Below are positions 27,514 through 37,013 of a stretch of DNA of 64,000 nucleotides, piece after piece. The notes beneath the pieces are model-generated. The model searched no databases, was not told where the DNA came from, and worked only from the letters and a program-made list of their open reading frames with translations. Position numbers and translations under genes: made by a program. Source of the DNA: Bacillus cereus group sp. RP43 (lineage in GTDB: Bacteria; Bacillota; Bacilli; Bacillales; Bacillaceae_G). Where the stretch lies: assembly GCF_040459645.1 (NCBI RefSeq), contig NZ_JARVHQ010000001.1, positions 4,650,001-4,714,000 of the forward strand, given 5' to 3'. How positions within the stretch are numbered: the stretch's first letter is position 1; every line of letters starts with the position of its first letter.

Positions 27514-28758
27514 CTACACTTCTATATTTCGTAATATTGTATAAATGTCGTTATTCACTTTACCAAATGATTTAATGTTATTTTGAATGTTTGATAATAA
27601 AACGACATACACACTTCCGTTTTTACTAAATCCATTTAAGCAATTCCAACCTGGCATTACACCGTGATTTGAATAACTGCCTGGATCTACATACCAGCCA
27701 AATCCGTAATCCTTTTTCACGGCTGTAAACATTTGATCATAACTCTCTTTTGAAATTAATTTTCCAGAGAATAGCGCTTCATTAAATAAATACAGATCAT
27801 GCGCGCTTGTATATATGTCACCACAACCATATAATTGTGACATGCTCGGAATGTTAGGTGTTGTCATGTTGTTATTCACTATTTTATAACCTGTTGATGG
27901 GAACCTTGTTTGCTCTAACGCTTTACCAAAACCAGAATGCTTCATACCAGCAGTTGCAAAAATATGTTGTTTAATATATTCTTCTAATGGTTGTCCACTT
28001 ACTTTCTCGGCAATGTAGGCAAGTATAGAGTAGTTCGAATCTGAATACTTCCATTTCTCTCCTGGGCCTGCAATACGCTTTTGGTTTCCTATCCGTTTTA
28101 TCAACTCTTCATGAGAGATATCTTCTGTTCCCTGCTCATATTCTGGAATCCCTGATGTATGTGTTAATAAATGTTTTAGCTGAATGCTATTACCTTGAGG
28201 AAAATCTGGAATATACTTTGCAACCGTATCCTCTACTTGTAATTTATTTTGATCTTTTAATTGCATAATAGCAGTCGCTACAAATGCCTTTGAAATAGAG
28301 CCAATATAAAAGGTCGTTTCTGAATTATTCGGTACTTGCTTCTCTTTGTTCGCCATACCGTATCCTTTATTCAAAAGAACTTTTCCGTTCTTCACAATAA
28401 CAGCTGTTCCACTAAATCCTGCGTTTTGTAAATATTGATCCAATTGAGCGTTTTCATTAATTTCTTGAGGGGGTCCTTCAGTAGGCTGCTCTATAGCTTG
28501 CGCTTGTTTCACTTGTTCTTCCTGCTCTTTTTGTTTTTGTGCTTCTTGCTTCTTTTTTTCTTCTTCTTTCTTTTTCAACTCTTCTTGCTTCTTCATTTCT
28601 GCTGCTGCTTTTAAAGTTTCTTCTTTTTTATTATGCGCAACAATTTTTGTATACATGAAATATACAATTGAAAATAGTAGGATGAGAATGATTGTTCTTT
28701 TTATGTATACAATCGGACGACGTACTTTCCCATTAACAGTATTTTTTTCCTGATCCAT
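27514..28758 (-). CDS. Membrane-anchored serine hydrolase (class C beta-lactamase/D-Ala carboxypeptidase fold)
   Basis: A single N-terminal membrane segment (residues ~20-42) is followed by a Lys/Glu-rich coiled-coil linker (~50-85) and a penicillin-binding-like catalytic domain. The S-x-x-K motif is GSISKAFVAT, the Y-x-N motif is KYSDSNYS, and the third motif region is near SNHGVMPGWN. The active site should face outside. Possible roles are peptidoglycan D-amino-acid trimming or esterase activity; beta-lactam hydrolysis is not implied. Confidence 0.85.
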   Translation of the reverse strand: MDQEKNTVNGKVRRPIVYIKRTIILILLFSIVYFMYTKIVAHNKKEETLKAAAEMKKQEELKKKEEEKKKQEAQKQKEQEEQVKQAQAIEQPTEGPPQEINENAQLDQYLQNAGFSGTAVIVKNGKVLLNKGYGMANKEKQVPNNSETTFYIGSISKAFVATAIMQLKDQNKLQVEDTVAKYIPDFPQGNSIQLKHLLTHTSGIPEYEQGTEDISHEELIKRIGNQKRIAGPGEKWKYSDSNYSILAYIAEKVSGQPLEEYIKQHIFATAGMKHSGFGKALEQTRFPSTGYKIVNNNMTTPNIPSMSQLYGCGDIYTSAHDLYLFNEALFSGKLISKESYDQMFTAVKKDYGFGWYVDPGSYSNHGVMPGWNCLNGFSKNGSVYVVLLSNIQNNIKSFGKVNNDIYTILRNIEV

Positions 28759-28954
28759 GATTACCTTTTTCCCCTTATTTACCGATAATTTAATTCATCT
28801 ACACAAGACTTTTTCCAAATCATTTCAGTAGATTATAGACACTCCATTCTATGTCATCCCTACTTTATCACGCGCTGAACATATTACCAACCTATATGTA
28901 TAAAAAAGAAAAAGAAAATTTACAAAAGTAAGATTCCCTTTAAAAACTCTACAT

Positions 28955-29012
28955 AAAAAAAGAGGATACCTTGCAAAAGACTGGTATTATCAATCTTTTG
29001 GGATATCCTCTT
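28955..29012 (-). terminator. Terminator of the PTS gene
   Basis: Two nested stems (AGAGGATA with TATCCTCT and CAAAAGA with TCTTTTG) form one long hairpin, followed by TTTTTTT on the minus strand. Confidence 0.8.
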
Positions 29013-29022
29013 ATCTAACTAT

Positions 29023-30516
29023 TTATACATGTTTTTTCATATCATCGGCAACAGATTCAACGTTTGTACCTACGATAACTTGTACACTTGTGTTACTTAA
29101 TTTCATAACACCTTTTGCCCCAGCTCGTTTTAATGCCGGCTCATTTACTAAACCTGCATCTTTCACTTGTAAGCGTAGACGAGTTGCACAGTTATCAATA
29201 ACCGTTAAGTTTTCTTTTCCGCCTAAAGCTGCTACGTAAGTTTCACCAATTGAACCTGCAACTGGTGCATCACCCTCTTCAGCTAACTCATCTTCATCTT
29301 CACGACCAGGAGTTTTCAAGTCGAACTTCTTAATTAAGAAGTAGAATACTGCAAAGTAAATTGCTGCGTAAATTAAACCTATTCCCGCTAGCAATACTGG
29401 TTTTGTTGCAATACCAAAGTTTAAAACGTAATCGATTGCACCGGCACTAAATGAGAAACCATCATGAATGCCAAGTGTTGTTGTAATGAATAAAGAAAGA
29501 CCTGTTAATACTGCATGAATACCATATAATACTGGTGATAAGAACATGAATGAGAATTCAATTGGCTCTGTAATACCAGTTAAGAATGAAGTTAATGCTA
29601 GGCCACCTAACATACCTGTAACCATTTTACGTTTTTCTGGCTTAGCAGCCGCAATCATTGCGAAACATGCTGCCGGTAAACCGAACATCATAATTGGGAA
29701 GAAACCAGTCATAAACATACCTGCTGATGGATCTTTTGCGAAGAAGCGTGCAATATCACCATGAACGATATCACCAGCTGCGTTTGTAAAGTCACCAAGT
29801 ACAAACCAGAAGTATGTGTTCATTACGTGGTGTAAACCGATTGGAATTAATAAACGGTTTAATAACCCGAATAAGCCAGCACCAACTGAACCTAAGTTCA
29901 CGATACCATGTGCTACTGCATCAATACCACTTTGAATTGTTGGCCAAATTTGACCGAATACTAATCCTAAAAGAAGCATTACAATTGAAGTAATGATTGG
30001 TACGAAACGTTTCCCTGCAAAGAAACCTAACCATTCTGGTAATTTAATCTTATGGAATTTGTTATATAGTAACCCAGCAACAACCCCAGCAATAATACCA
30101 CCAAGTATGGCCATATTTATTTTTGGCGTTAACGCCGCTGCTTTTGAAACTTTTGTCATTGTATCTGCTAATTTAGTTGGATCTACCGAACCGACTAAAT
30201 CCTGAACACTTTTTAATTTATCATTCAGCTCTGCTGCTGAATATGCCTTACTTAAAGCGTTCGTTGTATTTTGTAAAACAAGATATCCGATTGCCCCAGC
30301 AAGTCCTGCTGCTCCACTACCATCAATAGACAAACCGATTGCAACACCAATTGCAAAAATAAGTGCTAAATTATCAAAAATTGCTGCACCGGCCTGTGCC
30401 ATAACAGGAATATTAAATACATCTTCTTGTCCTAAACGAAGCAATAATCCTGCTGCTGGTAGTACGGCGATTGGAAGCATTAACGCTTTACCAATACGTT
30501 GTAGAAACTGCAACAT
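29023..30516 (-). CDS. nagE: PTS transporter, IIC-IIB fusion, N-acetylglucosamine type
   Basis: About 497 residues: EIIC glucose-family membrane domain (residues ~1-385, ~10 hydrophobic segments, with GLTGITEPIEFSFMF-like substrate loop seen as FLTGITEPIEF) and C-terminal EIIB domain. The phosphorylated Cys is in TVIDNCATRLRL. No IIA domain is fused, so a separate IIA is needed. The sequence is closer to NagE/NagP than PtsG, but sugar choice is inferred. The start ATG 30516 (MLQFLQRIGKAL) follows GGGGG; six extra codons upstream are rejected. Two cre-like sites lie just upstream. Confidence 0.85.
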   Translation of the reverse strand: MLQFLQRIGKALMLPIAVLPAAGLLLRLGQEDVFNIPVMAQAGAAIFDNLALIFAIGVAIGLSIDGSGAAGLAGAIGYLVLQNTTNALSKAYSAAELNDKLKSVQDLVGSVDPTKLADTMTKVSKAAALTPKINMAILGGIIAGVVAGLLYNKFHKIKLPEWLGFFAGKRFVPIITSIVMLLLGLVFGQIWPTIQSGIDAVAHGIVNLGSVGAGLFGLLNRLLIPIGLHHVMNTYFWFVLGDFTNAAGDIVHGDIARFFAKDPSAGMFMTGFFPIMMFGLPAACFAMIAAAKPEKRKMVTGMLGGLALTSFLTGITEPIEFSFMFLSPVLYGIHAVLTGLSLFITTTLGIHDGFSFSAGAIDYVLNFGIATKPVLLAGIGLIYAAIYFAVFYFLIKKFDLKTPGREDEDELAEEGDAPVAGSIGETYVAALGGKENLTVIDNCATRLRLQVKDAGLVNEPALKRAGAKGVMKLSNTSVQVIVGTNVESVADDMKKHV

Positions 30517-30538
30517 TTTAATTCCCCCTATCAAATTT

Positions 30539-30554
30539 ATGAAATCGTTATCAT
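30539..30554. promoter_or_regulatory. cre-like site 1 upstream of PTS gene
   Basis: ATGAAATCGTTATCAT matches the CcpA consensus WTGNNARCGNWWWCAW with one mismatch. It is ~25 bp upstream of the start codon. Confidence 0.45.
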
Positions 30555-30568
30555 TATAAGTACGCCTT

Positions 30569-30582
30569 AGAAAACGCTTTCT
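30569..30582. promoter_or_regulatory. cre-like site 2 upstream of PTS gene
   Basis: AGAAAACGCTTTCT is a near-palindrome with the CG centre of cre; the outermost bases differ from consensus TG/CA. It lies ~55 bp upstream of the PTS start. Confidence 0.45.
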
Positions 30583-30840
30583 ATTTACATAACCATAATA
30601 ACATATAGTTGTATAGATGTGTAGGTTTTATTTCCGAACTTTTTATGGATAAGTTTTCTATTTCCAAACTGTTATATAAAAGGAAAATTCTCCTTGTTAG
30701 CTACACAATATACAGACAAAAAAACTTATTATCGCACAAATAACTTTCGTTTTATCATTCCACTTTTTCATGTTATTATTTATTTCCGAGCATATCGGGA
30801 AAAGTAAACTTAGTTAATTCGAAATAGGAGCGTTGGTACT

Positions 30841-31770
30841 ATGCAGTGCATTGAAACAAACAACTTACAGCAGTTGTTAGAACAAGTAAAACCATATACG
30901 AAAAAAGGAAAACTTGCTACTTATATCCCCGAACTAGGAAATGCAGATCCAGATGATTTAGGGATTGCCATTTTCCATAAAGATACAGAATATATCCATG
31001 CCGGCAACTCCCAAACACTATTTACTCTTCAAAGTATTTCCAAAGTAATTACACTTGCACTTGCCCTTTTAGATCGTGGTGAAGAATATGTATTTTCTAA
31101 AGTTGGAATGGAGCCAACTGGTGACCCTTTCAATTCTATTATTAAGTTAGAAACGACAAGTCCTTCCAAACCTCTTAATCCAATGATTAATGCAGGAGCA
31201 CTAGCCATTACAAGCATGTTAGCCGGAAAAGATAACGAAGAAAAAATGGAGCATATTCTTCATTTTATACGTGAAATAACAGATAATCCTACTATTAATT
31301 ATTCTTCTAAAGTTGCCAATTCAGAATTAGAGACTGCTTACTTAAACCGTTCACTTTGTTACTATATGAAACAAAACGGAATTATCGATTGTGATATTGA
31401 AGAACTTATGGATTTATACACTCGTCAATGTGCAGTTGAAGTAAACTGTATCGATTTAGCACGTATTGGCTTAATTTTTGCAATGGATGGATATGATCCA
31501 TATAAAAAGAAACAGATCATCCCTAAACATATTACGAAAATTTGTAAAACATTTATGGTTACTTGCGGGATGTATAATGAATCTGGTGAATTTGCAATTC
31601 GTGTTGGAATCCCTGCAAAAAGTGGTGTAGCGGGCGGCATTTTCGGCTGCGTAAAAGGCGAAATGGGAATCGGTATTTTCGGACCGGCTTTAGATGCAAA
31701 CGGAAATAGTATCGCTGGTTTTAAAATTCTTGAATTACTTTCTGCCCAAGAAGGTTGGAGTATGTTTTAA
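30841..31770 (+). CDS. glsA: Glutaminase
   Basis: This 309-residue glutaminase hydrolyses glutamine to glutamate and ammonia. It shows the serine-beta-lactamase-like catalytic set of the family: [15 protein letters not shown] (Ser-x-x-Lys), [11 protein letters not shown], the Tyr-containing [12 protein letters not shown], and SGVAGGIFG near the C-terminus. The start ATG 30841 is preceded by AGGAGCG. It is divergent from the PTS gene. The terminator is at 31781. Confidence 0.95.
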   Translation: MQCIETNNLQQLLEQVKPYTKKGKLATYIPELGNADPDDLGIAIFHKDTEYIHAGNSQTLFTLQSISKVITLALALLDRGEEYVFSKVGMEPTGDPFNSIIKLETTSPSKPLNPMINAGALAITSMLAGKDNEEKMEHILHFIREITDNPTINYSSKVANSELETAYLNRSLCYYMKQNGIIDCDIEELMDLYTRQCAVEVNCIDLARIGLIFAMDGYDPYKKKQIIPKHITKICKTFMVTCGMYNESGEFAIRVGIPAKSGVAGGIFGCVKGEMGIGIFGPALDANGNSIAGFKILELLSAQEGWSMF

Positions 31771-31780
31771 TTTAGAAGTT

Positions 31781-31807
31781 ATCCTGCTATATTGGCAGGA
31801 TTTTTTA
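31781..31807 (+). terminator. Terminator of glsA
   Basis: ATCCTGC and GCAGGAT with a T6 run. Confidence 0.85.
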
Positions 31808-31946
31808 TTTCACAAAAAAATCCGTTCTACTAGGTATCAACACAATTCAAAAAAAACAGTAATGAAAGTTCTCTTTATTATGCATATTTGCTCCCCCCTC
31901 CTGAATAATATAGTACAACCTAGCGCTGTATGTGGAGGTGTAAAAG

Positions 31947-32291
31947 ATGAAACTCATATTTCAAATGGAGAAACAACCTGTTCTTGAAAAAACAATCCTT
32001 CTTTTCATATTGAGTATTGTAGAAAGTTTGAAACTAAAAGTTGTTTCACTCGATGAAGCTCACCGATACATATTCAATTTAGAAGTGCTTGAACTATTAA
32101 TGGATCGGAACATCGATGATCAAGTACTAGAACTTATTCATTTCGGAATGGGACTTGAAGACATTTACCATGTACTTCCCGAAGAACTTGAGCATAGTAT
32201 TGAAGAACTGAAATGGCTTTGTATTCAAGTTTTAAGTGAGTACAGTATGCATGATGAAGAATGTGTACAACTAATTGAAGATATACGCTAA
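31947..32291 (+). CDS. Small helical protein (DUF3969-like)
   Basis: The 114-residue, acidic, all-helical protein (MKLIFQMEKQPVLEKTILLFIL...) has no transmembrane segment that stands out and no catalytic motif. I recognise it as resembling the DUF3969 family; function is unknown. GGAGGTG precedes ATG 31947 by a good distance. It has its own terminator at 32291-32320. Confidence 0.7.
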   Translation: MKLIFQMEKQPVLEKTILLFILSIVESLKLKVVSLDEAHRYIFNLEVLELLMDRNIDDQVLELIHFGMGLEDIYHVLPEELEHSIEELKWLCIQVLSEYSMHDEECVQLIEDIR

Positions 32292-32320
32292 AAAGCACCT
32301 ATACAGGTGCTTTTACTTTT
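32291..32320 (+). terminator. Terminator of the DUF3969-like gene
   Basis: AAAAGCACC and GGTGCTTTT around TATACA, then TTTTT. Confidence 0.85.
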
Positions 32321-32454
32321 TTAAACCTTTTTACACACAATAATTTGGATAATACTTACAACCTTTCATTACCTTAAAAAGATTTCACGTCGATATATGC
32401 AATTTCTTAGTGTATTTCCAAGGAAATACTCGAATACTGTTTTCTCTATCCTTC

Positions 32455-33066
32455 TTACAACAATTGATCAATTCCAATAAGAATTAATAACACACCTGCA
32501 ATTATAGTTGCCCATTTCCCTAAGTATTCAGCTAAAAATCTTTTACCAACATACGTAAAACCACTAATACAAATAAAACTAAACAACCCAGAAATACATG
32601 CCGTAAGCCAAAGATTTAAATTTGTTACTCCAGCATCAAATCCACCTGCAATATTATTTATGGATAATGCAACTCCTAAAATAATTGCTTCAGAAAAACT
32701 AATTGTTTTAGAACCATCAAAATCTGCTTTTTCTGGATCACGTAAAATCCCCATAAGTACACTACCATCTTTAGATCCTAAGGTGTCTTTTTTACCCAAG
32801 AAAGGCTGACATAAAATAAACAACCCAATTATTCCTAAAACAATTGCTCCAATAAGGTTTGCTGTGAACTCTGAAATAAATAATGCTATCCAATTCCCAA
32901 AAAATCCAGCTAGTAAAGTAAATAAAAATCCCAAAAATGCGATGATAAAATTGTTAAACCACGAAATTCGAATTTTACGAATGCCATACGCAATCCCAAC
33001 ACCCGCATTATCTAAATTAGACGCAATTCCGATTAAAAAAATTGAAAATAAACCTGCCGTACTCAT
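32455..33066 (-). CDS. YtaF-like membrane protein (MntP-related)
   Basis: This 203-residue integral membrane protein has six hydrophobic segments and two Asn/Asp-rich repeats, GIASNLDNAGVGIAYGIR and GVALSINNIAGGFDAGV. These mark the YtaF/MntP inverted-repeat fold; MntP exports Mn2+, YtaF is a sporulation membrane protein. The start MSTAGLF at 33066 follows GGGGTGA; upstream codons are not conserved. It is divergent from the XRE regulator gene. Confidence 0.85.
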   Translation of the reverse strand: MSTAGLFSIFLIGIASNLDNAGVGIAYGIRKIRISWFNNFIIAFLGFLFTLLAGFFGNWIALFISEFTANLIGAIVLGIIGLFILCQPFLGKKDTLGSKDGSVLMGILRDPEKADFDGSKTISFSEAIILGVALSINNIAGGFDAGVTNLNLWLTACISGLFSFICISGFTYVGKRFLAEYLGKWATIIAGVLLILIGIDQLL

Positions 33067-33107
33067 CGTAAAGTCACCCCTTTTCTCACTTTTCAATGCA
33101 TATTATG

Positions 33108-33167
33108 AAAATGTTGAGCAACTGTGCCTGTCTGTTTCATATACTTGTAATAAATGCTCAACATTTT
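33108..33167 (+). promoter_or_regulatory. 13-bp inverted repeat in XRE gene leader
   Basis: AAAATGTTGAGCA (33108-33120) and TGCTCAACATTTT (33155-33167) pair perfectly around a 34-nt loop. The second arm runs into T6, ~37 bp before the XRE start. It reads as a terminator/attenuator on the plus strand, or as paired operator half-sites between the divergent genes. Confidence 0.55.
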
Positions 33168-33203
33168 TTCAACGATAGACAATAGAAAAGGAGTGCCTAC
33201 ATT

Positions 33204-33857
33204 ATGCCCAATAAAAATCCAAATGAGCAGCTTGGTACATTAATAAAGAAACTGTTAAAGGAGCGCGCTCTGTCTATGCGCCAACTAGGAACACTGACAA
33301 ATATTGATCCTGCAACAATTTCAAGAATAATTAATGGCAAACAACAACCGAAGCAAAACCATTTACAAAAATTCGCAAAATGTCTACAAGTTCCACCGCA
33401 ATTATTACTTGATGCAATGTACCCTGACTCTCCACACATAAATAAGGAAAAAGCAGATATGTACACATCTCTCGATACAATTCAGCAAACATTACAATCC
33501 TCTAACCTATTCGACTTCGAATACACAACAACTCGTGTGAAACAAGAACTTGAAAATTACGAGCGCTATGCTCAAACTACTGAAGGCGAAAAACGTATTC
33601 ACGAGAGTTTCAAAAGTAAACTAGAACAAATTGATAGTGCCGGTCCTTTCATTGAGCAATTAACAAATATGTACCAACAATTTTGTACAGAAACCATTTC
33701 AAACGAAGAACGTGCAATTATTGGGGGTGCCTTACTATATTTCATTTTATCAACAGACATTATCCCCGATTATCTTTTTCCAATTGGCTATTTAGATGAT
33801 GCAATTGCCGTTGAATTAGCTAAAGAGAAATTAATTGAAGTCAAACGAAGAACATAA
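33204..33857 (+). CDS. XRE-family regulator fused to DUF1232 (YkvA) domain
   Basis: 217 residues. The N-terminal helix-turn-helix (residues ~9-70; LSMRQLGTLTNIDPATISRIINGK) is a Cro/C1-type DNA-binding domain. The C-terminal ~60 residues (LLYFILSTDIIPDYLFPIGYLDDAIAV) are the DUF1232/YkvA motif, usually membrane-associated. The HTH-DUF1232 combination suggests a membrane-linked regulator. ATG 33204 follows AAGGAGTG. It is divergent from the ytaF-like gene, sharing an inverted repeat in the gap. Confidence 0.85.
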   Translation: MPNKNPNEQLGTLIKKLLKERALSMRQLGTLTNIDPATISRIINGKQQPKQNHLQKFAKCLQVPPQLLLDAMYPDSPHINKEKADMYTSLDTIQQTLQSSNLFDFEYTTTRVKQELENYERYAQTTEGEKRIHESFKSKLEQIDSAGPFIEQLTNMYQQFCTETISNEERAIIGGALLYFILSTDIIPDYLFPIGYLDDAIAVELAKEKLIEVKRRT

Positions 33858-33870
33858 AAAACATAACAAG

Positions 33871-33907
33871 CTATTTCAGATATTGAATTTATCCACCTCT
33901 GAAATAG
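33871..33907. terminator. Weak bidirectional hairpin between XRE gene and M20 peptidase
   Basis: CTATTTCAGA and TCTGAAATAG with a 17-nt loop; A/T-rich flanks. Confidence 0.5.
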
Positions 33908-33965
33908 TTACAAAAAAATCGTACAAGCATACTTACTCGCACGATTCAAAAATCAAACTATTTTC

Positions 33966-35240
33966 TTATTTTCTCGTATGACACCATTCATATATAAAAG
34001 CAGTAATTACTTTTGTAAATTCAATTAACTGCTCAACTTCAACTTTCTCATTTATTGAATGAGCTTCTTCTAATGTACCTGGTCCGTAAATAACAGCTGG
34101 AATGTTAAACTCACTAAACCATCCGCCATCAGTTACTGTAGCAGACATATCTAAAGTTGCGACTTTCTGTAATATAGATTCATGTGCAGAACTTAGTTTC
34201 TGAATAGCCGGATGACTACTATCTACTTCTAAAGAAGGAAAAATCTCACCTCGATCAACAATCATTGATTCTCCGCCCCACTTAAATTGTGGTGGGTTCT
34301 CACTTAACCATGGATCTGCTGCTGCCACTTTTCCTAAATACGTTTCTATTTCTTCTATTATTTGTTCATGCGTTTCATTTGGATAAAAGTGAACCGTAAT
34401 CCATACTCGGCATTCATCTGCAATAAATGCCGCATGACGTCCTCCTTCAATAACAGCTGGATTAATTGTTGTTGTTCCAGATGGATAGCCTTCATATGTT
34501 TTCATGACCGCCCAATGACGCTCTAACTCCTGTAAGCTTTGAACAATTTTCATCATTTTCTCAATAGCACTCGCTCCAAACAAACGTCCTCCAGCATGAA
34601 TCATTTGTCTACGTGTTGCATCATGAAATGTTTGCGGGCTTTTCACTGTAATCCATCCAGTAATTACGCCGCCCTGCCCTTGCATATGTAAATTACTTGT
34701 ATCAACCACTACTGCAAAATCAGCATCATAACCACGCTTACAACATTGAAGTGTTCCTGCTTCTCCCACTTCTTCTCCAATTACCGATTGGAACATTAAG
34801 TCACCTGGCAATTCAATTCCCGCTTCTTCTAAAAGCTGAATTGCAAATAAGGCTCCAGCTAGTCCACCTTTCATATCTGCCGCGCCTCTCCCAACTAACC
34901 AACCATCTTTTATAAACGGCTCAAACGGATTTGTTTCCCATGCCTCATCTACCGATACTTCAGCTACATCCATATGGCCATTAATAATAAGACTTTTATG
35001 CAACTCACTTTTCGTCCCTTTTTTTACACCAACAACATTCGGATCATTTGGATATACATCCCATTTATCAATACTAAAATTTCGTTTTTTTAGAAACTCC
35101 GCAACAAATTCCTGTGCCTCATTTGTATTTCTTGCTGGTGGTGCTGGTGTTTCAAAACGAATTAAAGTTTTTGTAAGTTCTAGTAGCTCCTCTTTTCGTA
35201 AATCAATCTGTTTTAATAGCTGTGAAACTTCTTGATTCAT
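33966..35240 (-). CDS. M20-family peptidase/deacylase (ArgE/DapE type)
   Basis: The 424-residue two-zinc hydrolase has metal motifs INGHMDVAEVS, GAADMKGG and IGEEVGEAGT (Glu-Glu), and the late His in TLEEAHSINEKV. Acetylornithine deacetylase and succinyl-diaminopimelate desuccinylase are the best-known relatives; substrate is uncertain. The start MNQEVSQLLKQ at 35240 follows AAAGGGG; an upstream extension to 35288 is not conserved. It is separated from the permease gene by bcr1 copy C. Confidence 0.85.
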   Translation of the reverse strand: MNQEVSQLLKQIDLRKEELLELTKTLIRFETPAPPARNTNEAQEFVAEFLKKRNFSIDKWDVYPNDPNVVGVKKGTKSELHKSLIINGHMDVAEVSVDEAWETNPFEPFIKDGWLVGRGAADMKGGLAGALFAIQLLEEAGIELPGDLMFQSVIGEEVGEAGTLQCCKRGYDADFAVVVDTSNLHMQGQGGVITGWITVKSPQTFHDATRRQMIHAGGRLFGASAIEKMMKIVQSLQELERHWAVMKTYEGYPSGTTTINPAVIEGGRHAAFIADECRVWITVHFYPNETHEQIIEEIETYLGKVAAADPWLSENPPQFKWGGESMIVDRGEIFPSLEVDSSHPAIQKLSSAHESILQKVATLDMSATVTDGGWFSEFNIPAVIYGPGTLEEAHSINEKVEVEQLIEFTKVITAFIYEWCHTRK

Positions 35241-35337
35241 TGCTAATTCCCCTTTGCATACGTAGTATGTTTCCAGCTTTATTTTCACAAAAAAAGAGAC
35301 TGTTTACAATCTTACAGTCTCTAAATTAATCACTATT

Positions 35338-35492
35338 ATAAAGTGAAACTATAATCAGTGGGGGAGGTCATCCCCCACTGATTATTAGCCTTCACCGATC
35401 GGGCGTTTACGGGCAGTTTATCTCCCACCTAACTTCTTTGCTCCAGCCGAATTTTGAAGTGGGAGTTTTACTGTCCGTTAATGCGGGGTAAA
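35338..35492 (-). repeat. bcr1 repeat, copy C
   Basis: 155 bp with ATAAA at the left end and GTAAA at the right end. It overlaps the 3' end of the amino-acid permease gene: the last seven codons (LPRINGQ) and the stop codon are read from the element. Confidence 0.92.
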
Positions 35493-36907
35493 CTTTCTAA
35501 TTCAGTTGTATTTGTCTTTTCAATATGTTCTACGTTGCTTCGCTTATTTCTGGTAGCACGATAAAACAGTAAACAAACAATCATAAATGGAATACCACAA
35601 TACAATGCCATTCTTTGTTCCGGAATGAAAGCCATGCCAACAATTACTGCTAAATTTAATACTAACGCAAGAAGTGGAACAAATGGATACAATGGTGTTT
35701 TAAATTTTAAGTCCTTAATATCCCCGCCTTGCTTCAAATATGTCCTTCTAGCCAATAAATTGGAAAGAGCTATAGATGCCCAAACTAATATTGCTCCGAA
35801 CCCTGCAATTGAAAGAAGCCATAAATAAACTGTATCTTCCGCATAAATACCTGATAGTAATGAGAGACACCCTACAAACGTACTTACAATCAATGCATAA
35901 ATAGGAACACCGTTTTTAGATAATTTACCAAAAATCGGGCTAATCATTCCTTGATTAGACATCGACCATAGCATACGGGAAGTTGCATATAATCCTGAAT
36001 TCGCAACTGATAGTACCGCTGTAATAATAACGAAATTTATAATATCAGCCGCATAAGGAATACCAATTTTATCAAATACAACTACGAATGGACTTTCTAT
36101 CACGCCTGCTTGCTGCCAAGGAAATAGTCCCGCAAGAATAAAAATAGATAGTACAAAGAAAATAAGTATGCGCCAAACTGTATTATTAATTGCCTTCGGG
36201 ATAGTTTTCTCTGGATTTTCACTCTCACCAGCTGCAATACCAACTAGTTCTGTTCCTTGGAAGGAAAAATTAACTGCAATCATCGTAATTAAAATGGCTG
36301 ATAATCCATTTGGGAACAATCCACCATAATCAGTAAAGCTAGAAAACATCGGCGCTGGTTCATTTCCTTTCATATCTAGAAAACCAAACATTGCCGCCCC
36401 GCCCAAAATAATAAATGCAATGATTGTAATTACTTTAATACTTGCAAACCAGAATTCAACTTCCGCAAAACTTCTTGAAGATAACGCATTAATAGCAAAG
36501 AGCAACACTGCAAACACTACACACCAAATCCATGACGGTACATCAGGAAACCATCGTTTCATCAAAATACTAACTGCAATTAATTCAATACCTATCGTAG
36601 CAGACCAGTTTAGCCACGACATCCATCCCACTACATAACCCGCTGCAGGGGAAATGTGCTTTGTAGCATATGTTTGATAAGATCCTGCATCAGGCATCGC
36701 AACCGCTAACTCTCCAAGGCAGAGCATCGTTAAATACATAACAAACCCACCGACAAGATACGCTACAATTGCTCCTCCAGGTCCAGCTTCATGAATTGTA
36801 TAACCCGATCCTAAAAAAAGCCCAGTACCAATAACTCCTCCGAGTGCAATCATAAATATGTGCCGACTTTTCAATTCCCTTTTTAATCCTTGGTTTTGAT
36901 CCATCAT
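35468..36907 (-). CDS. APC-family amino-acid permease
   Basis: 479 residues, twelve hydrophobic segments, with the AAT-family signature at the N-terminus (LKSRHIFMIALGGVIGTGLFLGSG) and TM6 region FQGTELVGIAAGESENPEKTIPKA. Relatives include GabP, RocE and lysine/proline permeases; substrate is not deducible. The last residues before the stop (LPRINGQ) come from bcr1, so the native C-terminus has been replaced or trimmed; this tail is cytoplasmic. Start ATG 36907/36904 after AGGGGGG. Confidence 0.88.
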   Translation of the reverse strand: MMDQNQGLKRELKSRHIFMIALGGVIGTGLFLGSGYTIHEAGPGGAIVAYLVGGFVMYLTMLCLGELAVAMPDAGSYQTYATKHISPAAGYVVGWMSWLNWSATIGIELIAVSILMKRWFPDVPSWIWCVVFAVLLFAINALSSRSFAEVEFWFASIKVITIIAFIILGGAAMFGFLDMKGNEPAPMFSSFTDYGGLFPNGLSAILITMIAVNFSFQGTELVGIAAGESENPEKTIPKAINNTVWRILIFFVLSIFILAGLFPWQQAGVIESPFVVVFDKIGIPYAADIINFVIITAVLSVANSGLYATSRMLWSMSNQGMISPIFGKLSKNGVPIYALIVSTFVGCLSLLSGIYAEDTVYLWLLSIAGFGAILVWASIALSNLLARRTYLKQGGDIKDLKFKTPLYPFVPLLALVLNLAVIVGMAFIPEQRMALYCGIPFMIVCLLFYRATRNKRSNVEHIEKTNTTELESLPRINGQ

Positions 36908-37013
36908 ATAAATCCCCCCTTTTCACTTTGCAAACCCATTTAATGTAAGCGTTTTTAAAATTCTTCATAGTAAAAATAATTATTTAAAATAGCAAAAATA
37001 CATATTACTTATA

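Noticed and set aside
31694..31987. 97-codon frame bridging glsA end and the DUF3969-like gene
   Set aside because: It starts within glsA, runs through the glsA terminator and is low in complexity; the start at 31947 in another frame has a proper ribosome binding site.
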